The notes beneath the pieces were generated by a model that had not been told where the DNA came from, did no database searches, and was given only the letters and a program-made list of their open reading frames with translations. Below are positions 27,095 to 39,000 of a stretch of 64,000 nt of DNA, piece by piece (the stretch's first letter is position 1; each line of letters begins with the position of its first letter). Origin of the DNA: Streptomyces sp. WMMC500 (lineage in GTDB: Bacteria > Actinomycetota > Actinomycetes > Streptomycetales > Streptomycetaceae); assembly GCF_027497195.1 (NCBI RefSeq), contig NZ_CP114905.1, forward strand, positions 5,591,001-5,655,000. Direction: 5' to 3'. The translations under genes and the position numbers were made by a program.

Positions 27095-28186
27095 ATGGCC
27101 GAACAGCGGCTGACACTCGCGGCGGGCACGCGCCTGCTGCACATAGGCCCGTACAAGACCGGCACGACCGCGCTGCAGGGCGCGTTCCACCATTCGCGGG
27201 AGCGGCTGGCCGCGGGCGGCGCCGTGTACGCGGGGAAGGGCCGGCAGGCGCGGGTGGCGGCGGCCGCGGTGACGGGGGCGCGGCTGCGCAAGGGCTCGGT
27301 GACGCCGACGGCCGCCGACTGGGACGGGCTGTGCGCGGAGGTGGCAGAGGCCGGGGAGCGCCGGGTGATGATCAGCAGCGAGGCGTTCTGTAACGCGGAG
27401 GCGGACGCGGCGCGGCGGGCGGTCGAGGGCCTCGGCGGGGAGCGGGTCCACGTGGCGGTGACGCTGCGGCCGCTGGTGAAGATCGTGCCCTCTCAGTGGC
27501 AGCAGGACGTCAAGGACGGGCTCTGCACGCCGTACGAGGAGTGGCTGGAGACCGTCTTTCGCGGCCCGCGGCAGGATCCGGTGGCGGCGACGTTCTGGCT
27601 GCGGCACCGGCACGACGAGCTGGTGGCGCGGTGGGCGCGGGCGGTGGGCCCTGACCGGCTGACGGTGGTGGTGGTCGACGAGACCGACCGCGACATGCAG
27701 CTGCGGGTCTTCGAGGAGCTTTTGGGGGTCGCGGCGGGGACGCTGGAGCCGGAGGACGGGGTGATCAACCGCTCGCTGGCGCTCGGCGAGGTGGAACTGC
27801 TGCGGCAGCTGAACATCGAGGTGGAGGCCCGCGGCTGGTCGGGCGACCATTACCACAAGGTGATCCGCAACGGCGTGATGCGCCACCTCGACCAGACGTA
27901 CGCACCCCCGCCGGACGCCCCACGCATCATGACCCCGCGCTGGGCGACCCAGGCCGCGGCGGCGGTGGCGAACGAGGTAGTCGCCGGCATCACCGCCGCC
28001 GGCGTCCGCGTAGCCGGCAACCTCCACTCCCTGGCCCCGCCCCTGACACCCCCCACCGCCCCCTCCGCTGCCCCGGCCGCCCCGCCGACGGCGACCCTCC
28101 CGGCGGAGGCTGCGGCGGCGGCGCTGTGGGGAGGCCTCCGGGCAGCGGCCCGCAAACCGAAGACGCCCGCCGCGCACCACCGCTGA
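27095..28186 (+). CDS. Sulfotransferase-like protein
   Basis: 363 aa from the ATG at 27095. The N-terminus LLHIGPYKTGTTALQGAFHH is the PAPS 5'-phosphosulfate loop, with the KTGT core. VAVTLRPLVKIVPSQWQQ fits the 3'-phosphate-binding strand-helix, with Arg and Ser at expected positions. Later segments (DRLTVVVVDETDRDMQLRVFEELLG) match the FEELL region near the end of the family fold. The C-terminal ~70 residues are Pro/Ala-rich. It should move a sulfuryl group from PAPS to an unidentified acceptor, perhaps a glycan. It is a single gene with no PAPS synthesis genes nearby. Confidence 0.8.
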   Translation: MAEQRLTLAAGTRLLHIGPYKTGTTALQGAFHHSRERLAAGGAVYAGKGRQARVAAAAVTGARLRKGSVTPTAADWDGLCAEVAEAGERRVMISSEAFCNAEADAARRAVEGLGGERVHVAVTLRPLVKIVPSQWQQDVKDGLCTPYEEWLETVFRGPRQDPVAATFWLRHRHDELVARWARAVGPDRLTVVVVDETDRDMQLRVFEELLGVAAGTLEPEDGVINRSLALGEVELLRQLNIEVEARGWSGDHYHKVIRNGVMRHLDQTYAPPPDAPRIMTPRWATQAAAAVANEVVAGITAAGVRVAGNLHSLAPPLTPPTAPSAAPAAPPTATLPAEAAAAALWGGLRAAARKPKTPAAHHR

Positions 28187-28780
28187 TGACTCGCGTGGAA
28201 GTGGAGGACTGTTCGCATAGGAGTGTCCAGCCGAAAGGTGCTGTGACCTGACCTGAAGCCATCTGTAACGGATCTGCTGATACTGGGCGGCCAGGAGGAC
28301 AAGGCAGAAAAGGGTCGTGCTGGCCTGTAATTCCTCGACCAGGCCGCCCATTCCCTTCCTCGGCATGGACGGCGTCCTCAGCCCAGCCGAGCGTAGGCGA
28401 TGCCGACCGCGGGACCCGGGTCTCGCGATCGGCATCGAAGACGACATGCAGCGCGCCGGCCTTCCCGTACTGGGCTGCGTCACCACGAAGAACAACTGGC
28501 AGAACCCCGCCGAGCCATCCACAATCCTGGCTAGCCGCCCGACGACGGCGTCGGCCACGTCGCCACCGCGATTCGCACCGCCTGGTAGAGGACTGTACAG
28601 CGCAGCCTGGGCGCAGCCCGCTCCCCCGGGGCCGGTACGACGCTCCTTCGGCGAGCGGGAGCAGGGGGTTGCCTCGATGCATCGGCACCGAGCGTCCGCC
28701 TGCACCTGGCTCCGGTGCGAGTTCTGCCGCGGCCGAGGCTCTCAGTACGCGCGAGGCTGGAGTCACGGGGGCGCCGGGTT
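28187..28780. other. Non-genic stretch
   Basis: About 600 bases in which all frames on both strands are broken or have composition unlike the neighbouring genes. I found no recognisable domain, IS end, hairpin or repeat. Confidence 0.4.
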
Positions 28781-28793
28781 GGTACTCCGCCTA

Positions 28794-29213
28794 CAGATCG
28801 AACAGCGCGCGCAGTTCCACCTCGACGGCTTCCGTGACCAGCTCGCCTACCAGGCCGAGGTCGTCTTCGAAGCGGTCGGCGGACAGGGTGCGCAGCTCGG
28901 TCAGGGCGATCGTGCCGGCGGAGGGGGGTGGGCGACCGGGACGTCGACGACGGTGGACTTGTGGGTCTCCGGTAGATCAGCACGCAGGTGGCCGCCCTCT
29001 ACACGTCGTTGAACACTTTGGAGGAGACGACGAGCACGTGGGCGGGAGCCGCCGGCGAAGTGGATCGCGTAGACGTGGCCGCACTTCAGCGGCCGGTCAC
29101 CCGGCCCCCCGGGTCAGCGCCTCGTCCTCGCTCTCGCCGGGCACGGCCGTGGTGGGCATGATCCCGGCCTCCCGCCGCAGCCGCGTGGAGCGCTCCAACT
29201 CGTTCTTGATCAT
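28794..29213 (-). pseudogene. Decayed MazEF/PemIK-type toxin-antitoxin pair
   Basis: From ATG 29213 (CAGGAA upstream) a 38-codon frame reads MIKNELERSTRLRREAGI... ESEDEALTRGAG and stops at 29097, as an antitoxin C-terminus would. A GTG at 29100 overlaps that stop. One frame over, the toxin-like sequence LKCGHVYAIHFAGGSR begins, shifts again to HVLVVSSKVFNDV, meets a stop, and resumes as VDVPVAHPPPPAGTIALTEL and RTLSADRFEDDLG to the stop near 28794. VYAIHFAGG... LVVSS... LTELRTLSADRF matches the order of conserved MazF/PemK segments (GEVYLVDF, VLVVSNDxFN, DQLRTVDRxR). At least two frameshifts and a stop make it inactive. Confidence 0.5.
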
Positions 29214-29219
29214 TTCCTG

Positions 29220-29430
29220 CCGCAGGACAGTCCGAGGGCTGCCAGGGGCCGTTGTTGGTCTCGGGCGGTGTGCCGGAGGTTGCGGCCGATGTTGGTGTGG
29301 CCCTTATTGGCGGCGGACGCTGATGGCGAGGACGCGCAGGTCGGCTACGACGCGGGGCCGGTGTCGGCTGCGGATCTTCGAGGTGTCCTCATGGAGGCGT
29401 GGTCGCGGACGTGGTGGAGTTCCGCTTCAA
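29220..29430 (-). pseudogene. ISAs1-family transposase C-terminal relic
   Basis: In shifted minus-strand frames the sequence reads ELHHVRDHAS, then EDTSKIRSRHRPRVVADLRV... ISVRRQ, a stop, then GHTNIGRNLRHTARDQQRPL. These are in order the last conserved blocks of ISAs1 transposases. Only the C-terminus survives, with two frame changes and a stop. Confidence 0.6.
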
Positions 29431-29696
29431 CGTGTGAATCTTTCGAACAATCCCAGCTGTCCTGTATGCGTGCAGGTCAGAGTACGTTTCGTGTTCGAAC
29501 GTGGTGGAATTCGACTGGAACGTTGAAGGGCGGTTCCAGGCGTCCGGCTATCTGTTTACGCAGGTCAGGTCGGTGTGATCGGATCGTTGGTCCCGGTTTG
29601 GGTTTCCCGGCCGCTGGATTTGTGCTGGATCCGAGACATACCCGCGGGGGTATGACGGGCGACGACTCCTGGCTCACGAACCGACCCCTGAGGGGG

Positions 29697-29725
29697 GTGG
29701 GGGCTGCCGGGTTGGCAGCCCCCAC
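29697..29725 (-). terminator. Strong hairpin after the DNRLRE gene
   Basis: A 12-bp perfect stem, GTGGGGGCTGCC (29697-29708) with GGCAGCCCCCAC (29714-29725), has a 5-base loop and starts 22 bases after the stop codon. There is no T-tract, as is common in high-GC actinobacteria. Confidence 0.7.
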
Positions 29726-29747
29726 CGTGGATTGGACGGATCTCGCT

Positions 29748-32700
29748 TCAGCCGAGGGTTTGGTAGTTGGCGAATTGTTCGGAGGCTACGGTGATTGCTC
29801 CGGGTCCGTCTGGGGTGAAGTCTGCGAAGAATCGGAGTCTGCCGCTGTTGGGGGTGGTGGTCCAGAGGTCGAATGTGCCGTTGTTGTTGGCGTCGGGTGC
29901 GGCGGTGAGCATCGGGACGGTGTTCGGGCCGAAGTTGTTGGCGATGAGGATTCGGTGGGTGGGGTCGATCTGGCCTGGCCAGGTGGATGCGTCGGGGTTG
30001 ATGGCGTCGTAGAGGAACAGCCCGCTGCCGTCGTTGTCGAAGCGGACGGCGAGGTCCGCGTACCCGTCCGCGTCGAAGTCACCCGGCGCGGTCATGGTGA
30101 CGTTGTCGAGGGTGTTGGTGCCGGTGCTCATGCCGTCGCCGGCGGCCAGGAGGACGGGGTCGCGGAAGGCGTCGAGGTAGGCGCTGCCGCCCGGGTCGCC
30201 GTAGTAGAGCCACAGGTGCTGGCCGTCGTTGACGAGGAGGTCGGGGTAGCCGGGGGTGTCGATCTGGCCGTCGTCGTCGGTGTCGAGGGGGCCGTCGACG
30301 TCGCCGACGGCGAGGATTTGTTTTGCCCCTGTCTTCCAGTGGTTATTGGTCTCTTCGAGGACGGTCATTTCCTGGCGTTCGTAGGTGGTGGTGCTGCAGG
30401 TGGTGCAGGCGAAGCCGAAGCCGTTGTTCGGGTTGATCCACATACGTTTCTGGCCGGTGGCGGGGTCGTCTCGCAGCGCGATGAGGTCCTCGTAGCCGTC
30501 GCCGGTCCAGTCACCGCGGTGGGTGATCCGGGAGTTGGTCCAGTCGATGCTGCTGGCGAGACTTTGCTGGTCGGTGGCAGTGCCGTCGCCGTTTCCGTAG
30601 TGGCGGTGGAGTTTGCCGGTGCCGTCGACGGCCCACAGGTCGGCGTTGCCGTCGCCGTTGAGGTCGCCGGGAGTGTCGGGTGTGGACAGGCCGTTGACGT
30701 AGAAGAGGTAGGTGGCGACGTCGGAGCGGTTTCCGGCTTTGTCGAGGCTGCGGGCGTAGAGGTTGATCGGGCCGGTGAGTGTCGGTGTGACCTTGATGGA
30801 GACGGCGGCGCCGGGGGAGGGCGCGTTGACGGTGACGGGATCGGGGCTGGTGTCCAGCCAGTACTCGTAGGCGGTCACGTCCTTCACGCCGTTGGCAGCA
30901 ATGGTGAAGGTGCCCTCGGTACGGGCCTCGCCGGTGTCGGCGGGCCAGCCTTCCGCACCGTCGGGGAACTGGGTGGAGGAGACGGCCGGGGGAGTAGAAG
31001 GGCGGTTGGGGTCGAAGACGAAGCGGCAGCCGGGTGCGCCGAGGGTGGGGTTCCAGTCGGAGGTGGCTTTGCCGTCGTCGGCCTGGGCTTTCCAGGAGAA
31101 GTTGCCGTTCGCCGTACCCAGATAGGGGGTCAGGGCGGACTTGGGCACTTTGACTCGTGCGACGGTGCCGGAGGTGACCGACACTGTCTGGTTGATGATC
31201 AGTGTTCCGTTGGGGTCGTCGTTGGGGTGGTGGCCGGTGGGCCACAGGTGGAATCGGGCCTTGACGGTGCCGCCGTCGCGGTCGCTGACCTTGGCGGTGA
31301 GGTAGAAGTCCGTGTTGCCTATCAGTCCGTAGGGGGACTGGTCTCCGCAGCCCTTGCTGTTGCGGGTGGAGACGGGCGCGGTGTCCAGGGAACTGGGCAC
31401 GTTGGGGCGGGTGTTGTATTCGGTCGACAGGACGGAGGATTTGGCGGCGAACTTCTTCCAGCCGTAGACGTCCGTTTCGTCGGTGGCTTTGAGGCCGAGA
31501 GTGATGCTGTTCCACTTGCTGCCGGCGGCGTCCTTGGCCGCGGCGGTTGTGTCGAAGGCGAGGTTGCCAGCGGGGCAGTCGGAGGACCAGCCTTTGGCGT
31601 CGTTGACGATGTCGAGGGTCTCGCGTCTGTCGGGGCGGTTGTTCCAGGTGGTGTTCTCGTTCATCGGCGCGGTGCGCCAGAGTTCGACCTTGCGTGAACT
31701 GCACGACCAGGACCAGGTGTTCTTGATCCTGAAGGTGGACTTGGTGACGATCTTGTCGGTGGACCAGAGGTTCGCGGTGCGGAATCGGAAGTAGGAGCGG
31801 GCGAGCCCGTTGGTCTCGTTTTCGTACCCGACACGGGCGGTGGACGTGCCTCCGTCGAATCCCGAGCCGTTGTAGTAAGAGGTGTTGGGGTACTTCTGGT
31901 AGGCGATGGTCCAGGCCACCCGTGACCCGGAGACGGACGGGTCGAGGTAGACCGGGTACTGGGTGTCTGCGCCGGTCAGCAGATCCTGGTCGGGGGTGAG
32001 GGTGACGGTGTCCCCGGTCACCTCCAGGCCCATGGCAGCGTCGCGGCTGCCGACGGGCACCTCGAAGTCGCTCGTGGTGCGGGGCGCTTCCTCATCCCCG
32101 GCGACGCGCGGGGCGGTCACGGGTGGGCTGCTGTCCCACATGAGCGGGGTGGGCGCAGTGAACACCGTTTGTCCGGCCGGGTTGACGGCTTTGAGGTTGC
32201 CGTGATCATCGGTGCTGACGTCGACGCCGTCGGTGCCGAGGGCGAAGGTGATCTCCTTCAGCTGCGGACTGGCCGCGGCTTCCGCGGTCTTGACCACGAG
32301 GAGCTGGCTGAAGCCGGCCGAGGTGGCTTTGAGCTTGAGGTCGACGTCATCGAGCACGTTCGGGTAGGTGGCCGTATCGCCGGCCACCGTCGGCTCGGGC
32401 AGTGCCTCCGGCCACGTCCACGACATGCTGCGGCCATCGCGCGTCACGGTGACTGCCGGGGTGTCGCCGCCGCCGGAGAACCGAACGCCGACTTCTGCGG
32501 CCTGGGGGGAGAAGGTGCCGTCGGGGTTGGCCGCGAGTTCCGTGTCGATGGGCACCAGTCTGCTGCTCTGGCGAACGAACTGGGGGAGCACGTAGGTGTC
32601 TTCGGTGAAGGAGCCGTCCGGGTTGGCGAACACCTGGCTCGTCTCGGTGCGCCACGACATGATCTCCACCTGGTCGCCGCTCGCGGCAGCGGCCTGAAGG

Positions 32701-32834
32701 GCCCGAGTTTCCTCGGTCTGAGTTTCCTCGTACGGAGACGGGGCTGGATCGGCGGCAGCGGAAGCGCCGCTGAGCAACGGCGCGAGAACTGCCAGCGCCA
32801 CTGTGGTGGTGAGTGTTCTCAGTTTCCGTCTCAC
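29748..32834 (-). CDS. Large secreted DNRLRE / FG-GAP repeat protein of Rhs locus 1
   Basis: 1028 aa. I prefer the GTG at 32834: GGGCGAGG lies seven bases upstream and the product starts directly with a signal peptide (VRRKLRTLTTTVALAVLAPL... ASAAADP). The ATG at 32855 is in frame but lacks a site. Residues ~50-290 form a domain shared with the first part of the LamG protein at 45689. A DNRLRE-type carbohydrate-binding fold follows (ARSYFRFRT... STFRIKNTWSWSC... VELWRTA... TTWNNRPD), then an Ig-like segment. The C-terminal ~300 residues are FG-GAP/VCBS-type propeller repeats with Ca-binding DLNGDGNADLWAV, DWTGDGYEDLIAL and DFDADGYADLAV. It is secreted, likely surface- or matrix-bound. It is divergent from the Rhs gene 232 bp away, suggesting joint regulation and a shared role in toxin presentation (inference). 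Confidence 0.82.
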   Translation of the reverse strand: MRRKLRTLTTTVALAVLAPLLSGASAAADPAPSPYEETQTEETRALQAAAASGDQVEIMSWRTETSQVFANPDGSFTEDTYVLPQFVRQSSRLVPIDTELAANPDGTFSPQAAEVGVRFSGGGDTPAVTVTRDGRSMSWTWPEALPEPTVAGDTATYPNVLDDVDLKLKATSAGFSQLLVVKTAEAAASPQLKEITFALGTDGVDVSTDDHGNLKAVNPAGQTVFTAPTPLMWDSSPPVTAPRVAGDEEAPRTTSDFEVPVGSRDAAMGLEVTGDTVTLTPDQDLLTGADTQYPVYLDPSVSGSRVAWTIAYQKYPNTSYYNGSGFDGGTSTARVGYENETNGLARSYFRFRTANLWSTDKIVTKSTFRIKNTWSWSCSSRKVELWRTAPMNENTTWNNRPDRRETLDIVNDAKGWSSDCPAGNLAFDTTAAAKDAAGSKWNSITLGLKATDETDVYGWKKFAAKSSVLSTEYNTRPNVPSSLDTAPVSTRNSKGCGDQSPYGLIGNTDFYLTAKVSDRDGGTVKARFHLWPTGHHPNDDPNGTLIINQTVSVTSGTVARVKVPKSALTPYLGTANGNFSWKAQADDGKATSDWNPTLGAPGCRFVFDPNRPSTPPAVSSTQFPDGAEGWPADTGEARTEGTFTIAANGVKDVTAYEYWLDTSPDPVTVNAPSPGAAVSIKVTPTLTGPINLYARSLDKAGNRSDVATYLFYVNGLSTPDTPGDLNGDGNADLWAVDGTGKLHRHYGNGDGTATDQQSLASSIDWTNSRITHRGDWTGDGYEDLIALRDDPATGQKRMWINPNNGFGFACTTCSTTTYERQEMTVLEETNNHWKTGAKQILAVGDVDGPLDTDDDGQIDTPGYPDLLVNDGQHLWLYYGDPGGSAYLDAFRDPVLLAAGDGMSTGTNTLDNVTMTAPGDFDADGYADLAVRFDNDGSGLFLYDAINPDASTWPGQIDPTHRILIANNFGPNTVPMLTAAPDANNNGTFDLWTTTPNSGRLRFFADFTPDGPGAITVASEQFANYQTLG

Positions 32835-33066
32835 GTAGAGGACCTCGCCCTTCATCGACGACAGATGGGTGCTCGGTGCGGCGAGACAGCACAGATCGGG
32901 AAAGGGTTGTACGCCAATCCGGAAGATCCTTAAAAGTCCTCTATGGGAACCGATACGTGCATAACGAATCGATGAAGATGGGCAGGTCAGAGCTACCCAA
33001 CTCCCGGAAGTTCGGGGTAACTTCGCCGTCACTTTGGGTGATTCGATCTCGGTGGTGGGGAGACGT
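32835..33066. promoter_or_regulatory. Divergent promoter region of Rhs locus 1
   Basis: The 232 bp between two large secreted genes is AT-richer than its flanks and must hold both promoters. Stretches such as TTAAAAGTCC and GGGTAACTTC stand out, but I cannot fix -35/-10 pairs with confidence. GGGGAG at 33058-33063 is the ribosome site of the Rhs gene. Confidence 0.4.
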
Positions 33067-36000
33067 ATGTCTTCGGGCGGGGACGGCTGTAGACGGCGCT
33101 TGGGCTGGGTGGGCACGCTGTGCGCCATGCTCGCCGGGCTGTTGCTGACTTCCTTCCTGGGCGGGCCGGTGGCCGCAGCAGCGGAGCTTTCGCTCCCCGG
33201 CCTGCAGGAGACCAAGCCGGTCCCGGTGGACGAAGTGGAACGCAAGGCACTCAAACGAACCGATGAGGCCGCCGACCACGCCCGCAAGACCCTCCCGGAC
33301 AGTGCATGGCCGAAGGCCGGCACGGACGAGGCGGCCCTGCCCACGCCGGGGAACGGCACCGCCGATCTCAAGGCGGGCTCCGTGCCGTTGAGCCTGAAGC
33401 CGCTGGCCGGCGACCGCGCCCCCAGGCGCGTGCAGGCACAGGTGCTGAACCGATCCGCGACACAGGCACTCGGTGTCGACGGCGTGGCGGTCGCACTGCG
33501 GGGCGCCGGCGGTGAGGACGGTAGTTCTGTCCGGCTTGAGCTTGACTACGGCAGCTTCGCGCAGCGCTTCGGCGGCGCGTGGGCCTCCCGGCTCACGCTC
33601 CGGCAGATACCTGCCTGTGCCCTCCTCACGCCCGGCAAGACCGGGTGCTCCCCCCGGGGGAAGTTGGTTGGGTCGAGCAACAACCCCAAGGCTGGAACCC
33701 TTTCGGCCCGTACCGAACTCGACGCCGCATCACACCTAACCGGCGCCCCCGTCAGGCCCGTCCCTGCCGCTCAGCGCTCGGCCACCGGCTACACCGCCGG
33801 TGAAGGAACGGTACTGCTTGCCCTGACGGCCGCGGCCTCCGGAGCCTCCGGCGACTTCTCCGCCACGCCGCTCTCGCCGTCGGGCAAGTGGAGCGCCGGC
33901 GGCTCCTCCGGCGGCTTCTCCTGGTCGTACGACCTGGATGTGCCCGAGATCGCGGGGGACCTCCAGCCTGACTTGGCGCTGGAGTACTCCTCGCAGTCCG
34001 TCGACGGCCGCACCGCCGCCACCAACAACCAGGCCAACTGGGCCGGTGACGGCTGGACGATGTCCGCCGGGGCCGTCGAACGCCGGTTCGTGGCGTGTGA
34101 AGACGACCGATCAAGCGGTGGCAACAACCCGTCCTCGAAAGTCGGGGACCTGTGCTGGAAGACCGACAACGCCACCCTCACCCTCAACGGCCAGACCCAC
34201 GAGCTGGTCAAGGACGACGGCAGCGGCGAGTGGCGTTTCAAGGACGACGACGGCACCCGGGTCGAGCTGATGACGTCGGCCAACCGGGCCAACGGTGACA
34301 ACAACAATGAGTACTGGCGCGTCACCGCCCCCGACGGGGTCCGGTACTACTTCGGCACCCACCGGCTGCCCAGCTGGAAGGACGGCGACACCACCACGCA
34401 GTCGGTGTGGACGGTTCCGGTCTTCGGCAACCACTCCGGGGAACCGTGCCATGCCACCGCGTTCAAGGACTCCTGGTGCCAGCAGGCATGGCGCTGGAAC
34501 CTCGACTACGTCATCGATCCGCACGGTCAGGCCCTGACGTACTACTGGGGCAAGGAGCACAACCACTACGGCCTGAACGTCAACGACGCCACCGGCAAGG
34601 CCACCTACACCCGCTTCAACCGCGGCGGCCACCTGGAGCGCATCGACTACGGCCTGGACGGCGACGCGCTCTACGCCGCCAACGGCGCCCAGGCACGTGT
34701 CGACTTCACCGTGTCGGAACGCTGCCTGCCCACCGACACCTTCGACTGCGCGGCGGCCAAGCTCAACACCACCAACGCTAAGCACTGGCCCGACGTGCCG
34801 TATGACCAGTTGTGCGGCTCGGGGCAGGAGTGCAAGACGTACTCGCCGTCGTTCTTCTCCCGCAAACGCCTGACCGGCGTCACCACAAAGGTGCGGGTCG
34901 ACGGCGCCTACAAGCCCGTCGATTCCTGGAAGCTGGAGCACAGCTTCCCCGCCACCGGCGACGGCTCCGATCCGGCGCTGTGGCTGAAGTCCGTCCAGCG
35001 AACCGGGCACACCGGCGGCAGCGATATCTCCCTGCCCGCGGTCACTTTCTCCGGTCAGATGCTGAAGAACCGCGTGGAGAAGGCCGTCGACGCGGTACCG
35101 CCGCTGAACCGCTACCGCGTCTACGGCATCAAGACCGAGACCGGCGGCACCATCGGCGTCACCTATTCACCCGAGGACTGCACCGCGGGCAATCTGCCCG
35201 ACCCGGCCGCCAACTCCAAGCGCTGCTATCCCGTGTATTGGTCACCCCCGGACGCGCCCGCCCCGGACTTCGAGCCCTACCGTGACTGGTTCCACACCTA
35301 CGTCGCCACCCAGGTCCTGGAGTCCGACGACGTCGCAGGTGCGCCGGTGAAGACCACGTCGTACGAGTTCCTGGACGGCCTGGCGTGGGCCAAGGACAGC
35401 GATGAGCTGACCAAGGCCAAGCACCGCACCTACTCCGAACGCCGCGGCTATTCCCGCGTCCGTACGCGCGTCGGCGCCGGCAGCGAGACCAAGTCGCTTG
35501 CCGAGACCCGCTACTTCCGCGGCATCGATGGTGCGGACGTCGCCGACTCCGAGGGCAACAACGTCACCGACCGCGAAACGTTCGCGGGCATGGTCCGCGA
35601 GGAGATCGGCTACGGGCGCGATGGCGGCAGCATCATCGAAGCCACCGCCTACACCCCGTGGCGCTCGGCGGCCACCGCCACCCACGCCCGCGACGGACTG
35701 CCCGACCAGAGCGCCCACTACACCGGCGTCACAACCGAAGCCACACGCGAACTGAAGAAGGACGGCACCTGGCGCCGCACGACCACCGAAGCCACCTTCG
35801 ACTCGTACGGGATGGTCAAGTCCGCCTCCGAGACCGGCGATTCGACCAAGACCGGGGACGAGCGCTGCACCACCACCTCCTACGCCCGCAGCACCGGCGC
35901 GAACATCATCGAGACCATCGCCGAGGAGAAGACCGTCGCCACCACGTGCGAGGCCACTCCGACGCTGCCGAAGGACCTGGTGTCCCTCAAGCGCACCTAC

Positions 36001-39000
36001 TACGACGGATCCACCACCCTCGGGCAGGGCCCCACCAAGGGCAACATCACCCGCATCGACGAGCAGGACAAGGCCGGCACCGGCACCCAGACCGTCACCA
36101 CCGCCACCTTCGACACCCACGGCCGCCCGCTCACCCAGACCGACATCCGCGGAAAGACCACCACCACCGCGTACACGCCGGCAACCGGCGCCGCGCCCAC
36201 CAAGACGGTGGTGACCAACCCGCTGGGTCACACGCAGACCACCGAGATCGATGCTCGCCGCGGTATCCCCACCACCTCCATCGATGCCGCCGGCGCTCGC
36301 ACCGACGCCGACTACGACGCCCTCGGACGTCTGGTCAAGGTGTGGCAGCCGGGCTGGGCCAAGGCCGACTACCCGTCAGCCCCGTCCCTCCAGTACAGCT
36401 ACACCGTCTCCAAGACCGCGCCGGCGGCCATCGCCACCAAGACCATCCAGCCGGACGGCACCTACACCACCGCTTACACCCTCTACGACGGCCTGCTGCG
36501 CGAACGCGAGAAGCAAACCCCCGCCCCCGGCGGCGGCCGCGTCATCACCGAGACCTTGTACGACACCCGCGGCCTGGAAACCAAGATCTACCACGCCTAC
36601 CACGCCACCGGTGATCCGTCCGCGAGCCTGGTCAAGGCAGCCGACAACACGGTGCCGAACATGACCGAGAACATCCACGACGGATCCGGCCGTGTCACCG
36701 ACGCCATCTCCCGCAAGTTCGGCGACGAGACCAAGCGCACCACCAGCAGCTACAGCGCCGACCAGACCACCGTCATCCCACCCGACGGCGGCACCGCCAC
36801 GACCGACCTCACCGACGCCCGCGGCCGCACGGTCGAGCGCCGCCAGTACACGAACGCCGCCCGCACGACCCATCAGTCCACGGCCTACGCCTACGACAAG
36901 CACGACCAGCTCGCAACGATGACCGACCCCGCCGGCAACATCTGGACCTGGACCCGCGACGCCCGCGGCAACGTGACCGAGGCGAAGGACCCCGACAAGG
37001 GCACCTCGACCACCACGTTCAACGCCGCCGACCAGCCCGCCACCGTCACCGACGCCCGCGACGTCACCCTGAGTACGAGCTACGACGACCTCGGCCGCCC
37101 GACCGCCGTCAAGAAGGGCGAGCAGACCCGCGCCGAATGGGTCTACGACACCCTCGCCGAGGGACAGCTCACCTCCACCACCCGCATCCACGACGGCAGC
37201 CGCTACACCACCGCGGTCGAGGGCTACAACGCCCGCATCCAGCCCACCGCCACCACCGTCACCGTCCCGGACACCGCCGGGGCGCTGGCCGGCATCTACC
37301 GCGTCGGTTACACCTACGATCCCGAGACCGGCAAGCGCACCTCGATCAGCCAGCCCGGCGTCGGCGGGCTGCCGAGCGAGCGGACGGCGACCGAATACAA
37401 CTCCCTGGGTCTGCCCACCGCCACCAGCAGCGGCGGTGTCGCTCTGGTCTCCCAGGTCTCCTACGACAGCTTCGCCCGCCCCGTCCGCACCGAGTACGGC
37501 TCCGGCGACCGCAAGCTGTACCGCACCCACGAGTACGATGAGCACACCGGCGACCTCACCCGCCAGGTCACCGACCGCACCACCGGCCCGCAACGCTTGG
37601 ACGACGTGCGCTACACCCGTGACGACGCCGGGAACATCACCTCCCAGACCACCACCAGCGGTCAGGACGCCCAGCAGACCACCGACCGCCAGTGCTACGC
37701 CACCGACGCACTGCGCCGCCTGACCGACGCCTGGACCACCACCGCCGACACCTGCTCCAACGAACCCGCCCCCGCGAGCGTCGGCGGCGGCGCCGAAGCG
37801 TACTGGCACTCCTACACCTACGACGCCATCGGCAACCGCACCACCGAGACCCAGCACGCCGTCGCCGGCACCGCCACCGACCAGGACGTCACCCGCACCT
37901 ACGCCCAGCCCGCCCCCGGCCAGCCCCGCCCCCACAGCACCACCGAGGTCACCACCGCCGGCGGCACGGCCAACGGCACCAGCGAAACCCTCGACTACGA
38001 CGCCACCGGCAACATGACCACCCGCACCGGCGGCACCGCCGACCAGACCTACACCTGGGACGACGAAGGCCACCTCGCCACCGCCACCGAAGCCGGCACC
38101 ACCACCGACTACGTCTACGACACCGACGGCAACCGCCTGCTGGAAACGACCAGCGACAACACCGCCACCCTCTACCTGCCCGAAGGCAACGAACTCCGCC
38201 TCAACGCCGACGGCAGCGTCACCGGCACCCGCTATTACGCCCACGACGGCGAAACCGTCGCCGTCCGCACCCCGGGCAGCCCCATGCACTTCCTGGTCTC
38301 CGACCACCAGGGCACCGCCATGCTCGCCGTCTCCCTCGCCGTCGGCCAGGCCGTCATCCGCCGCAAACAACTCCCCTTCGGCGCCCCCCGCCCCACCACC
38401 CCCACCGGCACCGAACCCGACTTCCCCGGCACCAAGGGCTTCGTCGGCGGCACCCTCGACGACACCGGCCTGACCCACATAGGCGCCCGCGAATACGACC
38501 CCACCCTCGGCGCCTTCATCTCCCCCGACCCCCTCCTCGACCCCGCCAACCCCCTCCAGGCCAACGCCTACACCTACGCCAACAACACCCCCGTCACCGC
38601 ATCCGACCCCACCGGTGAGATGCTCTACGACGAAGTCACCAAACACGGCTACGGCAACAACAAGGTCCGCAAAAGCTGGTACCGCAAACAGGGCTACACC
38701 AACAGCCGGGGCTACGTCACCAGCAAGTACCGCGCCCTCGTCCGCCACAACACCAGAAGCTTCAACTCCTACTGGGCCCAAACCCGAGCCCAACAAGCCA
38801 GAGCCCAGGAAGAGCGCTACCGCCTCGACAGCATCAAACGCGCCCAACTCCTCGCCGCCGCAAAGGCCAAAGCCGAATGGCAGAGAAAGCAGAACGAGAG
38901 AAGAGGCGGCATTCTGAGTAACCTGGTCCGAGGCGACATCGGAGGAGCGGTCGACGCATTTACCCGAAAATACGTACCTGAGTCGGGCGGAATCTGTGCC

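Noticed and set aside
29268..31697. 809-codon plus-strand frame
   Set aside because: Shadow of the DNRLRE/FG-GAP gene on the other strand; the Gly/Val-rich composition comes from the opposite-strand codons.
36376..38847. 823-codon minus-strand frame, Gly/Val-rich
   Set aside because: Exact antisense of the Rhs YD-repeat region; the repeats in it mirror the YD repeats.
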